Positions 27,933 through 36,387 of a DNA stretch of 64,000 bases are shown here, piece after piece. The notes beneath the pieces are model-generated. The model searched no databases. It had not been told where the DNA came from and saw nothing but the letters and a program-made list of their open reading frames with translations. Position 1 is the first letter of the stretch. Each line of letters begins with the position of its first letter. Position numbers and translations under genes: made by a program. Source of the stretch: an uncultured Rubritalea sp. (lineage in GTDB: Bacteria; Verrucomicrobiota; Verrucomicrobiia; Verrucomicrobiales; Akkermansiaceae). Where the stretch lies: positions 1 through 64,000 of the forward strand of contig CAKZNV010000164.1 in assembly GCA_937132085.1 (NCBI GenBank), written 5' to 3'.

Positions 27933-29474
27933 ATGGAACTTTCAGAATTCGAACTCTTACTCCAAAAAATCCTCCACGACACAGCCACTCCAGAGGAACA
28001 GGCTTATCTGCAACAATGTCTCCATGAGTCGGAAGAGCTTAGACAGCTCTATTGTCAGCACACTCGACTAGAGGCACTCTTAACAATGAGATCACAAGGG
28101 ATAAAGGCCCTATTGTCTCCGACCCCAGTCATCCCTCTTGAAGTGATGCAGAAGAGTCAGAATAAAAAGATGGTTCGATGGATGACCGCTTCAACAATTG
28201 CAGCCCTGTTAATGATCGGCATTTTTCTCACTATTTTCCTCACTCCCCAATCTTCAGGATTAGATTTCGAAACTTCTCCTAACTCAGCATTCACACTCAC
28301 TCATGACAAAAAGAGCTTAGAAAATCAGAATAAAATGAAGAAAGGTTCTACTCTGACTCTGACTTCCGGCTCAGTAGCCCTAAAGTTTGGCTCTGGTGTC
28401 ACCTCTATTATTGAAGCTCCCGCTAAACTGACGCTCCTCAAAAATGATCACCTGCGTTTAGATCATGGTAAAGCATGGTTTGAAGTTCCTTCTAAAGCGG
28501 TAGGCTTCAAGGTCACCACCCCGGAATTTGAGGTGATTGATCTGGGAACTGAATTTGGCATTAACTCTACTCCAAATTTAGAAGACGAATGCCATGTATT
28601 TAAAGGAAAGGTAAAGCTAACTGCACTGAAAGGCCTAAAAGCTAGTGCTATCTTGAAGGCTGGAAACGCTTCTAAAACGACCGTTGCTGGCAGAATAAAA
28701 CCGATCAAACTCAATGAGTTAGCCTACCTAAAATCTCTACCAGTAAAGCCTCTGCATCTTCACTGGACATTTGATACCATTAAAGATGGTAAGTTCACTA
28801 CAGAAAGTAGCTACAAGAATCTCTCGCTCACCCAGAACACACTCCATAGTAAGCAAACCGTAGCCCAAGCGCAAACGAACGGGAAATACGGAAAAGCCCT
28901 CCGATTCGCAGAGATGGGCGACCACCTAAACACCGACTGGCAAGGCATCTCAGGGTCACAAGCTCGCACAGTTGCATTTTGGATAAAGCCGTCCTCTGAA
29001 GGAAAACAGGGCTTAACTTCACTATTAGGATGGGGAAAACGCGGAGGAACTCTCGATCAAGGTTGCTTCCTTCTCTTCTCTCGTAATTCAGGCAATAAAA
29101 TAACCTTTGGCCTAGCTGCTAGAGGTATTGAGCTAGAGAGTCCAAAACAGCTTCCAGTTAATCAGTGGACACACTTCACCTGTGTTTACCACGGGAAATT
29201 AGATGAGAACAGGCAGCCCCATTTCACCTTTTACTTCAATGGAGAAGTAGCGCCTCATAGTTATAAAAACCTAAACAAAGGTAATCCAGAGCCGCGAGTA
29301 AATACGATTACAAATCACTTCCAATCTGTTCCTTTAAGCATAGGCTCATCACTGCACAGTAATCCCAACTATGATTTCCCTAAAAAGACTGCACTAGATG
29401 AACTACATGTTATTTCCAGAGCTCTCAGCTCTGAAGAAATCCAATTCCTCTTCCTGAATAATAAGTTACAATAA
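27933..29474 (+). CDS. FecR-like membrane protein with LamG (concanavalin A-like) domain
   Basis: The 513-residue protein has a cytoplasmic helical N-terminus (1-90) like an anti-sigma domain (LLQKILHDTATPEEQAYLQQ). A single transmembrane span lies at about 91-110 (ASTIAALLMIGIFLTIFL). A FecR domain is at about 130-255 (GKAWFEVPSKAVGFKVTTPE and IDLGTEFGI). A C-terminal LamG/laminin-G-like lectin domain (about 275-510) contains VAFWIKPSSEGKQG and LDELHVISRALSSEE. The layout suggests extracytoplasmic ligand binding passed through the membrane to the sigma factor encoded 4 bases upstream. The ligand is unknown but the fold suggests a glycan. Confidence 0.82.
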   Translation: MELSEFELLLQKILHDTATPEEQAYLQQCLHESEELRQLYCQHTRLEALLTMRSQGIKALLSPTPVIPLEVMQKSQNKKMVRWMTASTIAALLMIGIFLTIFLTPQSSGLDFETSPNSAFTLTHDKKSLENQNKMKKGSTLTLTSGSVALKFGSGVTSIIEAPAKLTLLKNDHLRLDHGKAWFEVPSKAVGFKVTTPEFEVIDLGTEFGINSTPNLEDECHVFKGKVKLTALKGLKASAILKAGNASKTTVAGRIKPIKLNELAYLKSLPVKPLHLHWTFDTIKDGKFTTESSYKNLSLTQNTLHSKQTVAQAQTNGKYGKALRFAEMGDHLNTDWQGISGSQARTVAFWIKPSSEGKQGLTSLLGWGKRGGTLDQGCFLLFSRNSGNKITFGLAARGIELESPKQLPVNQWTHFTCVYHGKLDENRQPHFTFYFNGEVAPHSYKNLNKGNPEPRVNTITNHFQSVPLSIGSSLHSNPNYDFPKKTALDELHVISRALSSEEIQFLFLNNKLQ

Positions 29475-29538
29475 AGGAGCAATCTCTTACCTGTTCAAGA
29501 ATAGTCAGAATTCTCATAAAAAGATTCATCTTTTTGTT

Positions 29539-29568
29539 AACCTCTTCATTTGGATGCCTGTCTATAAT
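29539..29568 (+). promoter_or_regulatory. ECF-type promoter candidate before the PEP-CTERM gene
   Basis: AACC at 29539-29542 and GTCTATAAT at 29560-29568 are spaced as in ECF promoters (AAC, 18 bases, GTCTA). A dyad CTGTC/GACAG (29558-29562 and 29574-29578) brackets the -10 part. The stretch ends 98 bases before the PEP-CTERM start at 29667. TATAAT is also a perfect housekeeping -10, but no matching -35 exists at 16-18 bases. Confidence 0.45.
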
Positions 29569-29666
29569 TGTATGACAGTCTTTGAGCGACCTCAATTGCT
29601 AGCATATTGAATAACTACACTGGATATTTCATTCAGTAATAGAACCCATAAAATTAAACTAAAAAA

Positions 29667-30344
29667 ATGAATACAAAAATATTATCTACAGCCCTTGGAC
29701 TGTTCAGCATCGTCTCATCACAAGCAGCAACAATTGTTTGGGACGCAGGAACTACTGATGTTTCAACAGCTGGTGGCTTTATCAATGCTGGATCTGATGC
29801 TAATGTTTCAGTTTCTCTAAATGGAGCACCTGTTACAGCAACTTCCACTGGAGCTCTTAATGTAGGAACAGCAACGCCTACGATCAATGGCGTTACATTC
29901 ACAGCCACAGGTGCTGGTTCAGGCCCATTCGGAACCTTTGGATCTGATGCTGATGTGCAAAGCGTCATCCATTTTCATAATGCAGCTGCTGCTTACTCAC
30001 TAGATTTCTCTGGCTTAAAAGCTAACACTGAATATCAGATCCAGATTCTAGGAATTCATGACAACCGCACAGCAAGCAACATCAACCTAAGAACTACTGT
30101 CTGGAACACAGCAGGCGGAACAGCTAGTGCAGGTCTCGTAAGAGGTAACGGCGGATCAGTCATCGGTAGCTTCACTACAGGTGCAGCAGAAACAACTCAG
30201 CTAATCACAGCTACTAATACTGTAGGCGCTGATCCTGGAACAGCAGGCTTCGTTCTCCGTGAAATCGCAACAGTTCCAGAGCCATCATCAACAGCACTAC
30301 TTGGACTCGGCGGTCTAGCGCTTATCTTACGTCGTCGTAAGTAA
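29667..30344 (+). CDS. PEP-CTERM sorting domain protein of the sigma/FecR cassette
   Basis: The 225-residue protein has a signal peptide at 1-21 (ending SSQAA). The mature domain begins TIVWDAGTTDVSTAGGF and is rich in Thr, Ala, Gly and Asn, with almost no charged residues; it reads as a beta-sandwich. The YQIQILGIHDNRTASNINL segment (about 127-145) resembles the conserved core of such domains. The tail has VPEPSSTALLGLGGLALILR followed by RRK, nearly identical to the tail of the gene at 8246. It is the likely output gene of the neighbouring sigma factor. Confidence 0.85.
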   Translation: MNTKILSTALGLFSIVSSQAATIVWDAGTTDVSTAGGFINAGSDANVSVSLNGAPVTATSTGALNVGTATPTINGVTFTATGAGSGPFGTFGSDADVQSVIHFHNAAAAYSLDFSGLKANTEYQIQILGIHDNRTASNINLRTTVWNTAGGTASAGLVRGNGGSVIGSFTTGAAETTQLITATNTVGADPGTAGFVLREIATVPEPSSTALLGLGGLALILRRRK

Positions 30345-30381
30345 TTTTACACAACGTGTTTAATAGCACACTCTTGATTTC

Positions 30382-30415
30382 AAGCCCTCAACCTTTAATT
30401 AGGTTGAGGGCTTTT
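30382..30415. terminator. Perfect 13-bp stem terminator, bidirectional
   Basis: AAGCCCTCAACCT/AGGTTGAGGGCTT with a 6-base loop is followed by TT on the plus strand after CTTTT. It separates the convergent PEP-CTERM and isomerase genes. Confidence 0.88.
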
Positions 30416-30455
30416 ATTATGTATAGAAATACCGTCACTCTCTCCTTTAACGCTA

Positions 30456-31295
30456 TTAGAGTAATGGCACTAACTGCTCATTACACCATTGACCGTTCTG
30501 GATGGTGACTACGTCTGGCTGAGTGACGGCAAGTTCGCACTCGTCTTCACAGATGATCCAGCCTTTGTAGTCTCTCTGAACAAGAAATTCTGTGATCTTG
30601 TGGAAATCCACTTTCCCCTCCCCCATCTGCGCCCAGGGTTCTGGGCCATTTCCTGAGTAGTCCTTGTAGTGAACGTGATTGATGAGGTGTTGCCATCTGG
30701 TCATGGTGCCGATGATATCCATGCCACCGCGGATGATGTGGCCTACGTCTGGAGTCCAGCCAGTAACGGATGGATCGAGCGAATTGAGCACCACATCGTA
30801 GTCATCCTGAGTCCGAACGAGTGATCCCGGAGGTGAGTTTGGGTGGAAAGAACAGGTCAGTCCTGCCTCAGCAGCTCTACGAGATACTCGGTTGACGTTG
30901 TTGACGAGGTTGAGTCTGCGCTGCTGCAGATTGTGCCTTCCATCTGGCAGTGGCACGGTGCCTAGGGCTGCACCTGGGAAATGCTTGAGCATCTCAATGG
31001 TCCAGTCTGCACAAGCTCTCTCGGATTCTGTTTCTTCTTCGCCATCCCATTTACAAATGAGAGCGAGTGCTGCGAGTTCGATGCCAGCTTCGTCGAGTGC
31101 ATCCTTGAGCTTAGCAGGGTCTTTGAAGTCGCCCAGCCAGTAGTCATCATAGGGCTCTAGCACCATTGGCTCGATGCCTCTGAAGCCAGCTTTTCCTGCT
31201 ACCTGAGCCATGTGGCCAAGCTTGTTTTTATTTCCCTCACCATGGTCGTCCATGAACCAGGTGTAAACTTCTGCGCCAAATTTTATATTATTCAT
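30456..31295 (-). CDS. Sugar phosphate isomerase/epimerase-like TIM-barrel protein
   Basis: The 279-residue protein fits the AP-endonuclease-2/xylose-isomerase-like barrel. Visible elements are FRGIEPMVLEP early, LTCSFHPNSPPGS with a metal-type His, the TGWTPDVGHIIRGGMD segment with Asp and His, HVHYKDYSGNG, and GWIICEDECE with the metal-binding Glu. Such enzymes isomerise or epimerise free or keto sugars, with a divalent metal. No signal peptide is present. It is the last gene of a four-gene operon beginning with the DUF1080-cytochrome fusion, 19 bases after a second barrel of the same superfamily. Confidence 0.82.
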   Translation of the reverse strand: MNNIKFGAEVYTWFMDDHGEGNKNKLGHMAQVAGKAGFRGIEPMVLEPYDDYWLGDFKDPAKLKDALDEAGIELAALALICKWDGEEETESERACADWTIEMLKHFPGAALGTVPLPDGRHNLQQRRLNLVNNVNRVSRRAAEAGLTCSFHPNSPPGSLVRTQDDYDVVLNSLDPSVTGWTPDVGHIIRGGMDIIGTMTRWQHLINHVHYKDYSGNGPEPWAQMGEGKVDFHKITEFLVQRDYKGWIICEDECELAVTQPDVVTIQNGQWCNEQLVPLL

Positions 31296-31314
31296 CGTCT
31301 TGTGATTTTAAGAT

Positions 31315-32316
31315 TTAAATTGCAGAACGCACCTTGAGCATTGTGTCTAGGATCGTGTTCCATGTTTTACTGTTTTCTAGGATATTGTTATCAAACATGC
31401 AGCCGTCCCAGCAGATGTGTTGAATATTGCGCTCCTCATGATCTTGCAACCACATCTGAGCACAACGCACGATGTCTAGTTTGCCATTAGGATCATCTGC
31501 TGGGCAGTGTTTTCCAGTCTTATCATGTGATCCAGAGCCGTGCACTGAGCCATCGTTCTGAGCGACGTGGAAATCGATCGTCCATGGGCGAAGCTGATCT
31601 GTTAGTATCTTATAAGCAGCCCAGAATTCTTCATCGCTATAGCCAGATTTGAGCAAGGTATGCTCAGGTGCATTATAGCCTAGGAGATACAAGTAAGTGT
31701 GTGATAAGTCAGCTTGGAAACCCACAGCTTCAGGCAGATTAGTCTCCTCAAGTGTATTTAGCATATGCTTCCATGAGTGCATTCCACCCCAGCATATTTC
31801 CCCTTCCGCTGCTAACTTCTCTCCGTGATCAGCAGCGATCATCCCAGCTTCTCTGAAGGTTTTCGCGAGGAGCTTGGTATTCGCTAGTTCATTGTCTGCG
31901 AAGTCTGTTGGTCCGCCAGCAGAGTCGATACGGATCACCCCATAATCTCGCACTCCGTGTTCGTTTAAAATCTTCGTGACCCTACATGCATGACGAATAG
32001 CGGTGAGGAAATCTCTTCTCTCACCAGATGAGCCAAATGCAGAGCCGCCAAGTGTCCCAGGCCAGATTGGAGCCACGACAGATCCCACCTTTAATCCATG
32101 TCGATTGATTTTATCAGCCAATGCCCTGATCTCATCATCAGAGGAAGAAGGATCGTGGTGTGGGTGATATAAGAATAAATCCACTCCGTCAAATTTCTGC
32201 CCATCGACTGACGCCTTTGCAGTGAATTCTAGCATTCTATCTAGCGAGATTGTAGGCTGGTCAGAGGCGTCATCTTTGCCAACAATTCCTGGCCACATTG
32301 CGTTATGTAATTTCAT
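31315..32316 (-). CDS. Sugar isomerase/epimerase-like TIM-barrel protein, divergent
   Basis: The 333-residue cytoplasmic protein reads as the same xylose-isomerase-like barrel superfamily as its downstream neighbour but is clearly different. Likely metal ligands are in [34 protein letters not shown], the [12 protein letters not shown] segment, and the final [12 protein letters not shown]. The cysteine-containing C-terminus is unusual. The adjacent barrel, AraC regulator and DUF1080 fusion suggest a step in sugar or keto-sugar catabolism. The precise reaction cannot be read from the sequence. Confidence 0.75.
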   Translation of the reverse strand: MKLHNAMWPGIVGKDDASDQPTISLDRMLEFTAKASVDGQKFDGVDLFLYHPHHDPSSSDDEIRALADKINRHGLKVGSVVAPIWPGTLGGSAFGSSGERRDFLTAIRHACRVTKILNEHGVRDYGVIRIDSAGGPTDFADNELANTKLLAKTFREAGMIAADHGEKLAAEGEICWGGMHSWKHMLNTLEETNLPEAVGFQADLSHTYLYLLGYNAPEHTLLKSGYSDEEFWAAYKILTDQLRPWTIDFHVAQNDGSVHGSGSHDKTGKHCPADDPNGKLDIVRCAQMWLQDHEERNIQHICWDGCMFDNNILENSKTWNTILDTMLKVRSAI

Positions 32317-32336
32317 GATGTTATAAATTGGTGGGT

Positions 32337-33062
32337 CTAAATGATGTAAAGTTTACGATATTTGAGTGGTGAGATGTTCATGGCTCTAGAGAATTGTCGG
32401 CTAAAATGACTTTGATCATAGAATCCGCACTCCCCTGCAATCGTTGCGAGATCATCGGTGCTCTGAGTCAGTAAATGACAAGCATGTTGCACCCTAGTGT
32501 TGAGGATGTAGCGTGATGGGCTGACATTAAAAATAGCTTTAAACTTACGCTCCAGCGCACTTATAGAAAGCGATGCTTGCTGAGCGAGGTCTTCAATGGT
32601 GAGTTTTTCTGCGAAATGCTTCTTGATGTAAGAGGTAATCTTATTGATTTCTGGACTAGACTCCATCGCTGTGTCGCTCGTCGAAAATGCACGTGTGATC
32701 CCAAGAATAACAACGACGTTCTGATTATCATCTAAGACAGGCACTTTCGTCGTAATCGACCAATCCACCAACCCATGATTAGAAGGAACAAGTTCAACCT
32801 TGTTGATGATAGGTTTCTTCGTTTCCAGGATAGCTTCATCATCTTTTCTAAATGCATCAGCCATCGAAACAGGTAAGAAATCATAATCAGTTTTACCGAT
32901 AATTTCATCCTCCGGCAAGTTCAGTTTCCTAGCTAACTGTTGATTAATTCTAACAAAACGAAAATCAGTATCTTTGACAAAGTAAATAAATCTCGGCATC
33001 TCATCGAAGAGAAGCTTCGCTGGATCAGGCATTTCTAAGAATGATTTCAAGTAGTCTTTCAT
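32337..33062 (-). CDS. PAS-domain AraC-family transcription regulator
   Basis: The 241-residue protein has a PAS domain at about 20-128 ([20 protein letters not shown] and [14 protein letters not shown]). An AraC/XylS double HTH follows at about 140-241 ([48 protein letters not shown]). The PAS type, with phrases like GKTDYDFLP, is shared with sensor proteins of this group. It sits inside the operon, 6 bases after the DUF1080 fusion gene and 20 before the isomerase. It probably controls this operon, perhaps through the palindromes at 36193-36296. Confidence 0.88.
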   Translation of the reverse strand: MKDYLKSFLEMPDPAKLLFDEMPRFIYFVKDTDFRFVRINQQLARKLNLPEDEIIGKTDYDFLPVSMADAFRKDDEAILETKKPIINKVELVPSNHGLVDWSITTKVPVLDDNQNVVVILGITRAFSTSDTAMESSPEINKITSYIKKHFAEKLTIEDLAQQASLSISALERKFKAIFNVSPSRYILNTRVQHACHLLTQSTDDLATIAGECGFYDQSHFSRQFSRAMNISPLKYRKLYII

Positions 33063-33068
33063 CGGCTA

Positions 33069-36000
33069 TTACTTAGGTTGAGTGGTCAGATAGAGCATTA
33101 GATCACGAAGTTCATCTGGGTTGAGCGAATTGATCAGTGAGGGCGGCATAGTAGAAATAGTCGATGCTGTTCGTTTCACTATACTAGATTTCAGAACAGG
33201 AGTCAGAACAGTAAGATCAAAGGCACTAGCAGCGATGTGAACATGAGCCTCGTCTTCTTTCATGATCTTGCCCTGCATTGTCGCTCCATCTTTGAGTTGG
33301 AATACCGTGGTAGTGTATTGGTCTGAAATTACTTCTGAGGGATCAATGATCGCCTTAAGAACGTCTTTCTTTTCAAAGCGATTTACTAGATTAGTAAGAT
33401 CTGGTCCTGAACTTCCGCCTTCTTTAGAGTGGGTGTGACAACGTGCACAGAGTGTGGCTTGGAACATGTGCTTACCATTGACGATATCAGCTTTTGACAG
33501 ATCCTTTACTGCCTCAGTTGCCTCTTCTAAAGTCCATGCTCTTCCTGGTCCTTTTGCCATGACCATTGGTTTGGCAGTTGTATCTATCTTTGATGACTCT
33601 TTAGCGATGACTAGTAATTCTGGCTTAAGGTTCTTCATTGCTTCAGATCGGATTTTCTTAATGAATCCCTTATAGCTATTTCCACCGCTTTTCATTTCTG
33701 CTGAAGCTAGCCATTTATAATATGCTCGCACTGTTGCCTCATCCCATCCCAGTTTGTGGTTTTTAAGCATGAGAGCATAGTGAAGCGCCTGAGAATCAGG
33801 CTGGTTTTTCAGCATATTTTTAAAGTCTTTAGCATACTTAGTATTCCCAATAAGTAGGTCCTGTGGGATGTCTTCCTTAATTGCTACTGAACTTTGCATG
33901 AGAAAGATCGTCTTCTTGAGAACTTGAGCTGACTCTAGGTAAACGAGCACTCGGCATAGCTCTCTGTTCAGAGTTGAGCTAGCACTCGGGTATTGTGAAT
34001 CTAACTTCTTTAAAAGCTCAGATTGAATCGTATCTACTGGCTTACCAGTGCGGATGCTTGCTAGTGAGATGGCTCTTAGATATTCTAATTTTTGAGCTTC
34101 ATTGAGTTGCTTGAAATCGATCTCTAACAGCTTACTGAAGATGATTTTAGCACCTGCTCCATTCCTAGAAAGAGCCAGACTAGCTGTGATGATATGCTGA
34201 GGACTTCCAGCCATTTGATAATGCTTCACCCACTTGTTTATATCAAGACGCTCAAGTGAAATTCTAGCGGCATATCTCAGCATACGATCATCGCTACCTA
34301 GTTCATTCCAGAGTGCCTCTACATCAGTAGATTTTTGAATATGTTTCAGCTTTTCCTGAGCATCACTGATAGCAGGAGTAGCCACGGAAGTAGTGTCAGC
34401 ATTTCCAGTATAGCTTACACGATACACCCCAGACTTCAGTCTTCTACCGCCAGTAGTGAAATACATCGCACCATCTGGACCAATGGCTGCATCAGTCACT
34501 GGTAGAGGTCTACCACTAACAAATATTTCTTTCTTAGCTGAGTAAGTAGTTTCATCTGGAGAGAGATGCAGAGCATAGATTTTTCCAAACGTCCAATCTA
34601 GGATGAACAATGCCTTTTGATACTTAGCTGGGAATTTAGCACCCGTGCCAAATAGAACACCCGTAGGACAACCAGGGCCTATATCGATAACTGAACCTAA
34701 ACTATCTGCATAATACTCTGGCCACTTCGCGGTGCCTGTGCGCCAGCCATATTCAGCACCTTTTACGAGATGAAGCACACGAGTAGGTCGATACCAAGGA
34801 GTGCCAATATCCCACTCCATATCAGAATCATAACCGAAAATGCTGCCTGTTGGGCTTGCCGCAATGTCGTAGGTATTTCTCATTCCAGTTGCTATGATCT
34901 CTCTTTTCTTACCATCAGCAGAGAGCTTGATTAGCGTTCCGCCTGGAGCCTTGATGCCAACAGCATGGCCACTCGCATCGTTGAAATGTGGGTGAAGTGT
35001 GTCTTCCGCCCAGTTTTTATTGAAGCTAGTCACCGCATCTTTAGGTGGGTGCGTATGATTACCTACGATGAGATAAATGCCGTCACCATCTGGTGATTTC
35101 ATCAGTCCATGAGTGCCGTGCTCACCACCACCTCTGATAGGTAGTATGAACTCTCTTTTATCAAACTTCCCATCATTGTTCGTGTCTGTTAGACGGTGAA
35201 CTCCAGCACTGCCTTTTTTATCTGAAGTCACGTAGAGGCTGCCGTATGCCCAGCATAAACCCTGAGCGTGCCCCATGTTATCGACGCGTTCTTTAGAAGA
35301 TATTTGACCATCTTTTAAGGTGATTTTGAAAAGGCTACCATATTGATCACTGGTATAGAGAAAGCCTTTGTCGTCAAAGCAAATGGAAACCCATGAACCT
35401 TCCGTCTTTTTATCGACAGAATAGATCTTTTCGATACTGAATCCATCAGCCACTGTGAGTGAGTCTTTCACTGGCTTCTCAATAGAGTCAGCTAATTCTA
35501 ACATTTTAATGTCTTTATACTGCACCGTCATTGGTGGTCCAGCATGAAGCTGTAATGCTAATAAGCCTTTAACTGCGCTACGGTTTGTCTCATTATCTTC
35601 TACTCGAATGGTGGTGAATCCGTTGATCTGGTGCATCAGCGTGTTTCCATCAGCAACGACTCTATAAGAGTTCCATTTACCCTTTTGAATAGACGCCGAC
35701 ACTTTATCTGCATCTTTAATTGGCTTAGGAGAGACTGTCTTTTTACCACTCGGGCTAATTTGTATATTCTGCCCACGCTTGGCAACGATCCCTCTGCCAT
35801 CTTGCTCGTAAAGAATACCGCTGTAATTTGCGCCAGTTTCCATATCGGCTTGATAGCCCTTGATAGTAAATTTCTCCTTATTCTGCCACTGACTACGGTA
35901 TTGGACTCCACCATTTCCAGTATCTGTTAGAAATCTAAAGGATAGGTTTAACTCAAAATTAGCAAACTGCTTTTTTGTATAAGTAAGATAAGTCGTCTGC

Positions 36001-36167
36001 TTACATGGCGACTCAGCGGTTGACTTACCTGTGATGGCTCCGTCTTCGATTGACCAATAACGTTTATCGCCCTCCCAGCCATCAAGAGTCTTACCATCAA
36101 ATAAGCTAATAGTATCAGCCTGCAGGGTAAGACTGAGGATACTGCTGAATATAAGGAAATGTCTCAT
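33069..36167 (-). CDS. DUF1080 / beta-propeller dehydrogenase / cytochrome c fusion
   Basis: The 1032-residue secreted protein has a signal peptide at 1-17. A DUF1080 (3-keto-disaccharide hydrolase) domain spans about 18-225 (SLFDGKTLDGWEGDKRYWSI, the NGGVQYRSQ strand). A six-bladed sugar-dehydrogenase-like propeller of the PVC membrane-bound type lies at about 230-600 (GYDSDMEWDIGTPWYRPTRV, IGPDGAMYFTTGGR). HEAT-like helices fill about 610-860. A c-type heme domain at about 890-1032 has CARCH near residue 907 and SSGPDLTNL after it. It may oxidise a sugar, pass electrons to heme and hydrolyse the keto-glycoside in one polypeptide; that combination is inference. It heads a four-gene operon. 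Confidence 0.88.
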   Translation of the reverse strand: MRHFLIFSSILSLTLQADTISLFDGKTLDGWEGDKRYWSIEDGAITGKSTAESPCKQTTYLTYTKKQFANFELNLSFRFLTDTGNGGVQYRSQWQNKEKFTIKGYQADMETGANYSGILYEQDGRGIVAKRGQNIQISPSGKKTVSPKPIKDADKVSASIQKGKWNSYRVVADGNTLMHQINGFTTIRVEDNETNRSAVKGLLALQLHAGPPMTVQYKDIKMLELADSIEKPVKDSLTVADGFSIEKIYSVDKKTEGSWVSICFDDKGFLYTSDQYGSLFKITLKDGQISSKERVDNMGHAQGLCWAYGSLYVTSDKKGSAGVHRLTDTNNDGKFDKREFILPIRGGGEHGTHGLMKSPDGDGIYLIVGNHTHPPKDAVTSFNKNWAEDTLHPHFNDASGHAVGIKAPGGTLIKLSADGKKREIIATGMRNTYDIAASPTGSIFGYDSDMEWDIGTPWYRPTRVLHLVKGAEYGWRTGTAKWPEYYADSLGSVIDIGPGCPTGVLFGTGAKFPAKYQKALFILDWTFGKIYALHLSPDETTYSAKKEIFVSGRPLPVTDAAIGPDGAMYFTTGGRRLKSGVYRVSYTGNADTTSVATPAISDAQEKLKHIQKSTDVEALWNELGSDDRMLRYAARISLERLDINKWVKHYQMAGSPQHIITASLALSRNGAGAKIIFSKLLEIDFKQLNEAQKLEYLRAISLASIRTGKPVDTIQSELLKKLDSQYPSASSTLNRELCRVLVYLESAQVLKKTIFLMQSSVAIKEDIPQDLLIGNTKYAKDFKNMLKNQPDSQALHYALMLKNHKLGWDEATVRAYYKWLASAEMKSGGNSYKGFIKKIRSEAMKNLKPELLVIAKESSKIDTTAKPMVMAKGPGRAWTLEEATEAVKDLSKADIVNGKHMFQATLCARCHTHSKEGGSSGPDLTNLVNRFEKKDVLKAIIDPSEVISDQYTTTVFQLKDGATMQGKIMKEDEAHVHIAASAFDLTVLTPVLKSSIVKRTASTISTMPPSLINSLNPDELRDLMLYLTTQPK

Positions 36168-36192
36168 AGCTGAAATGTCGTTTTTAAGGATG

Positions 36193-36296
36193 CTTCAATC
36201 TAGACAGTTAATTAGAATCTGTCTTGCATGAAGAAACTTATTTTTTGTATGTATTCGGCGCTAACGAAAATGATAAATTTTCACCCATTAGCCGAA
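36193..36296. promoter_or_regulatory. Two palindromic sites in the divergent control region
   Basis: Site 1 (36193-36233) has arms CTTCA-N4-AGACAG and CTGTCT-N4-TGAAG around 11 bases. Site 2 (36254-36296) has TTCGGC-N-CTAA and TTAGCCGAA outside, with GAAAAT and ATTTTC nested inside around GATAA. Both lie between the DUF1080-cytochrome gene (minus, start 36167) and the cupin-like gene (plus, start 36388). They are candidate operators; the encoded AraC-type regulator is one possible ligand, although AraC sites are usually direct repeats. Confidence 0.5.
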
Positions 36297-36387
36297 ACTA
36301 TACATAATTAACCAAAACACATCAATTTAATCCAACCCAACAAAAAAACTAGCTTCGTGCTCATCAGTGAACTAAGGTTGCGACCTA

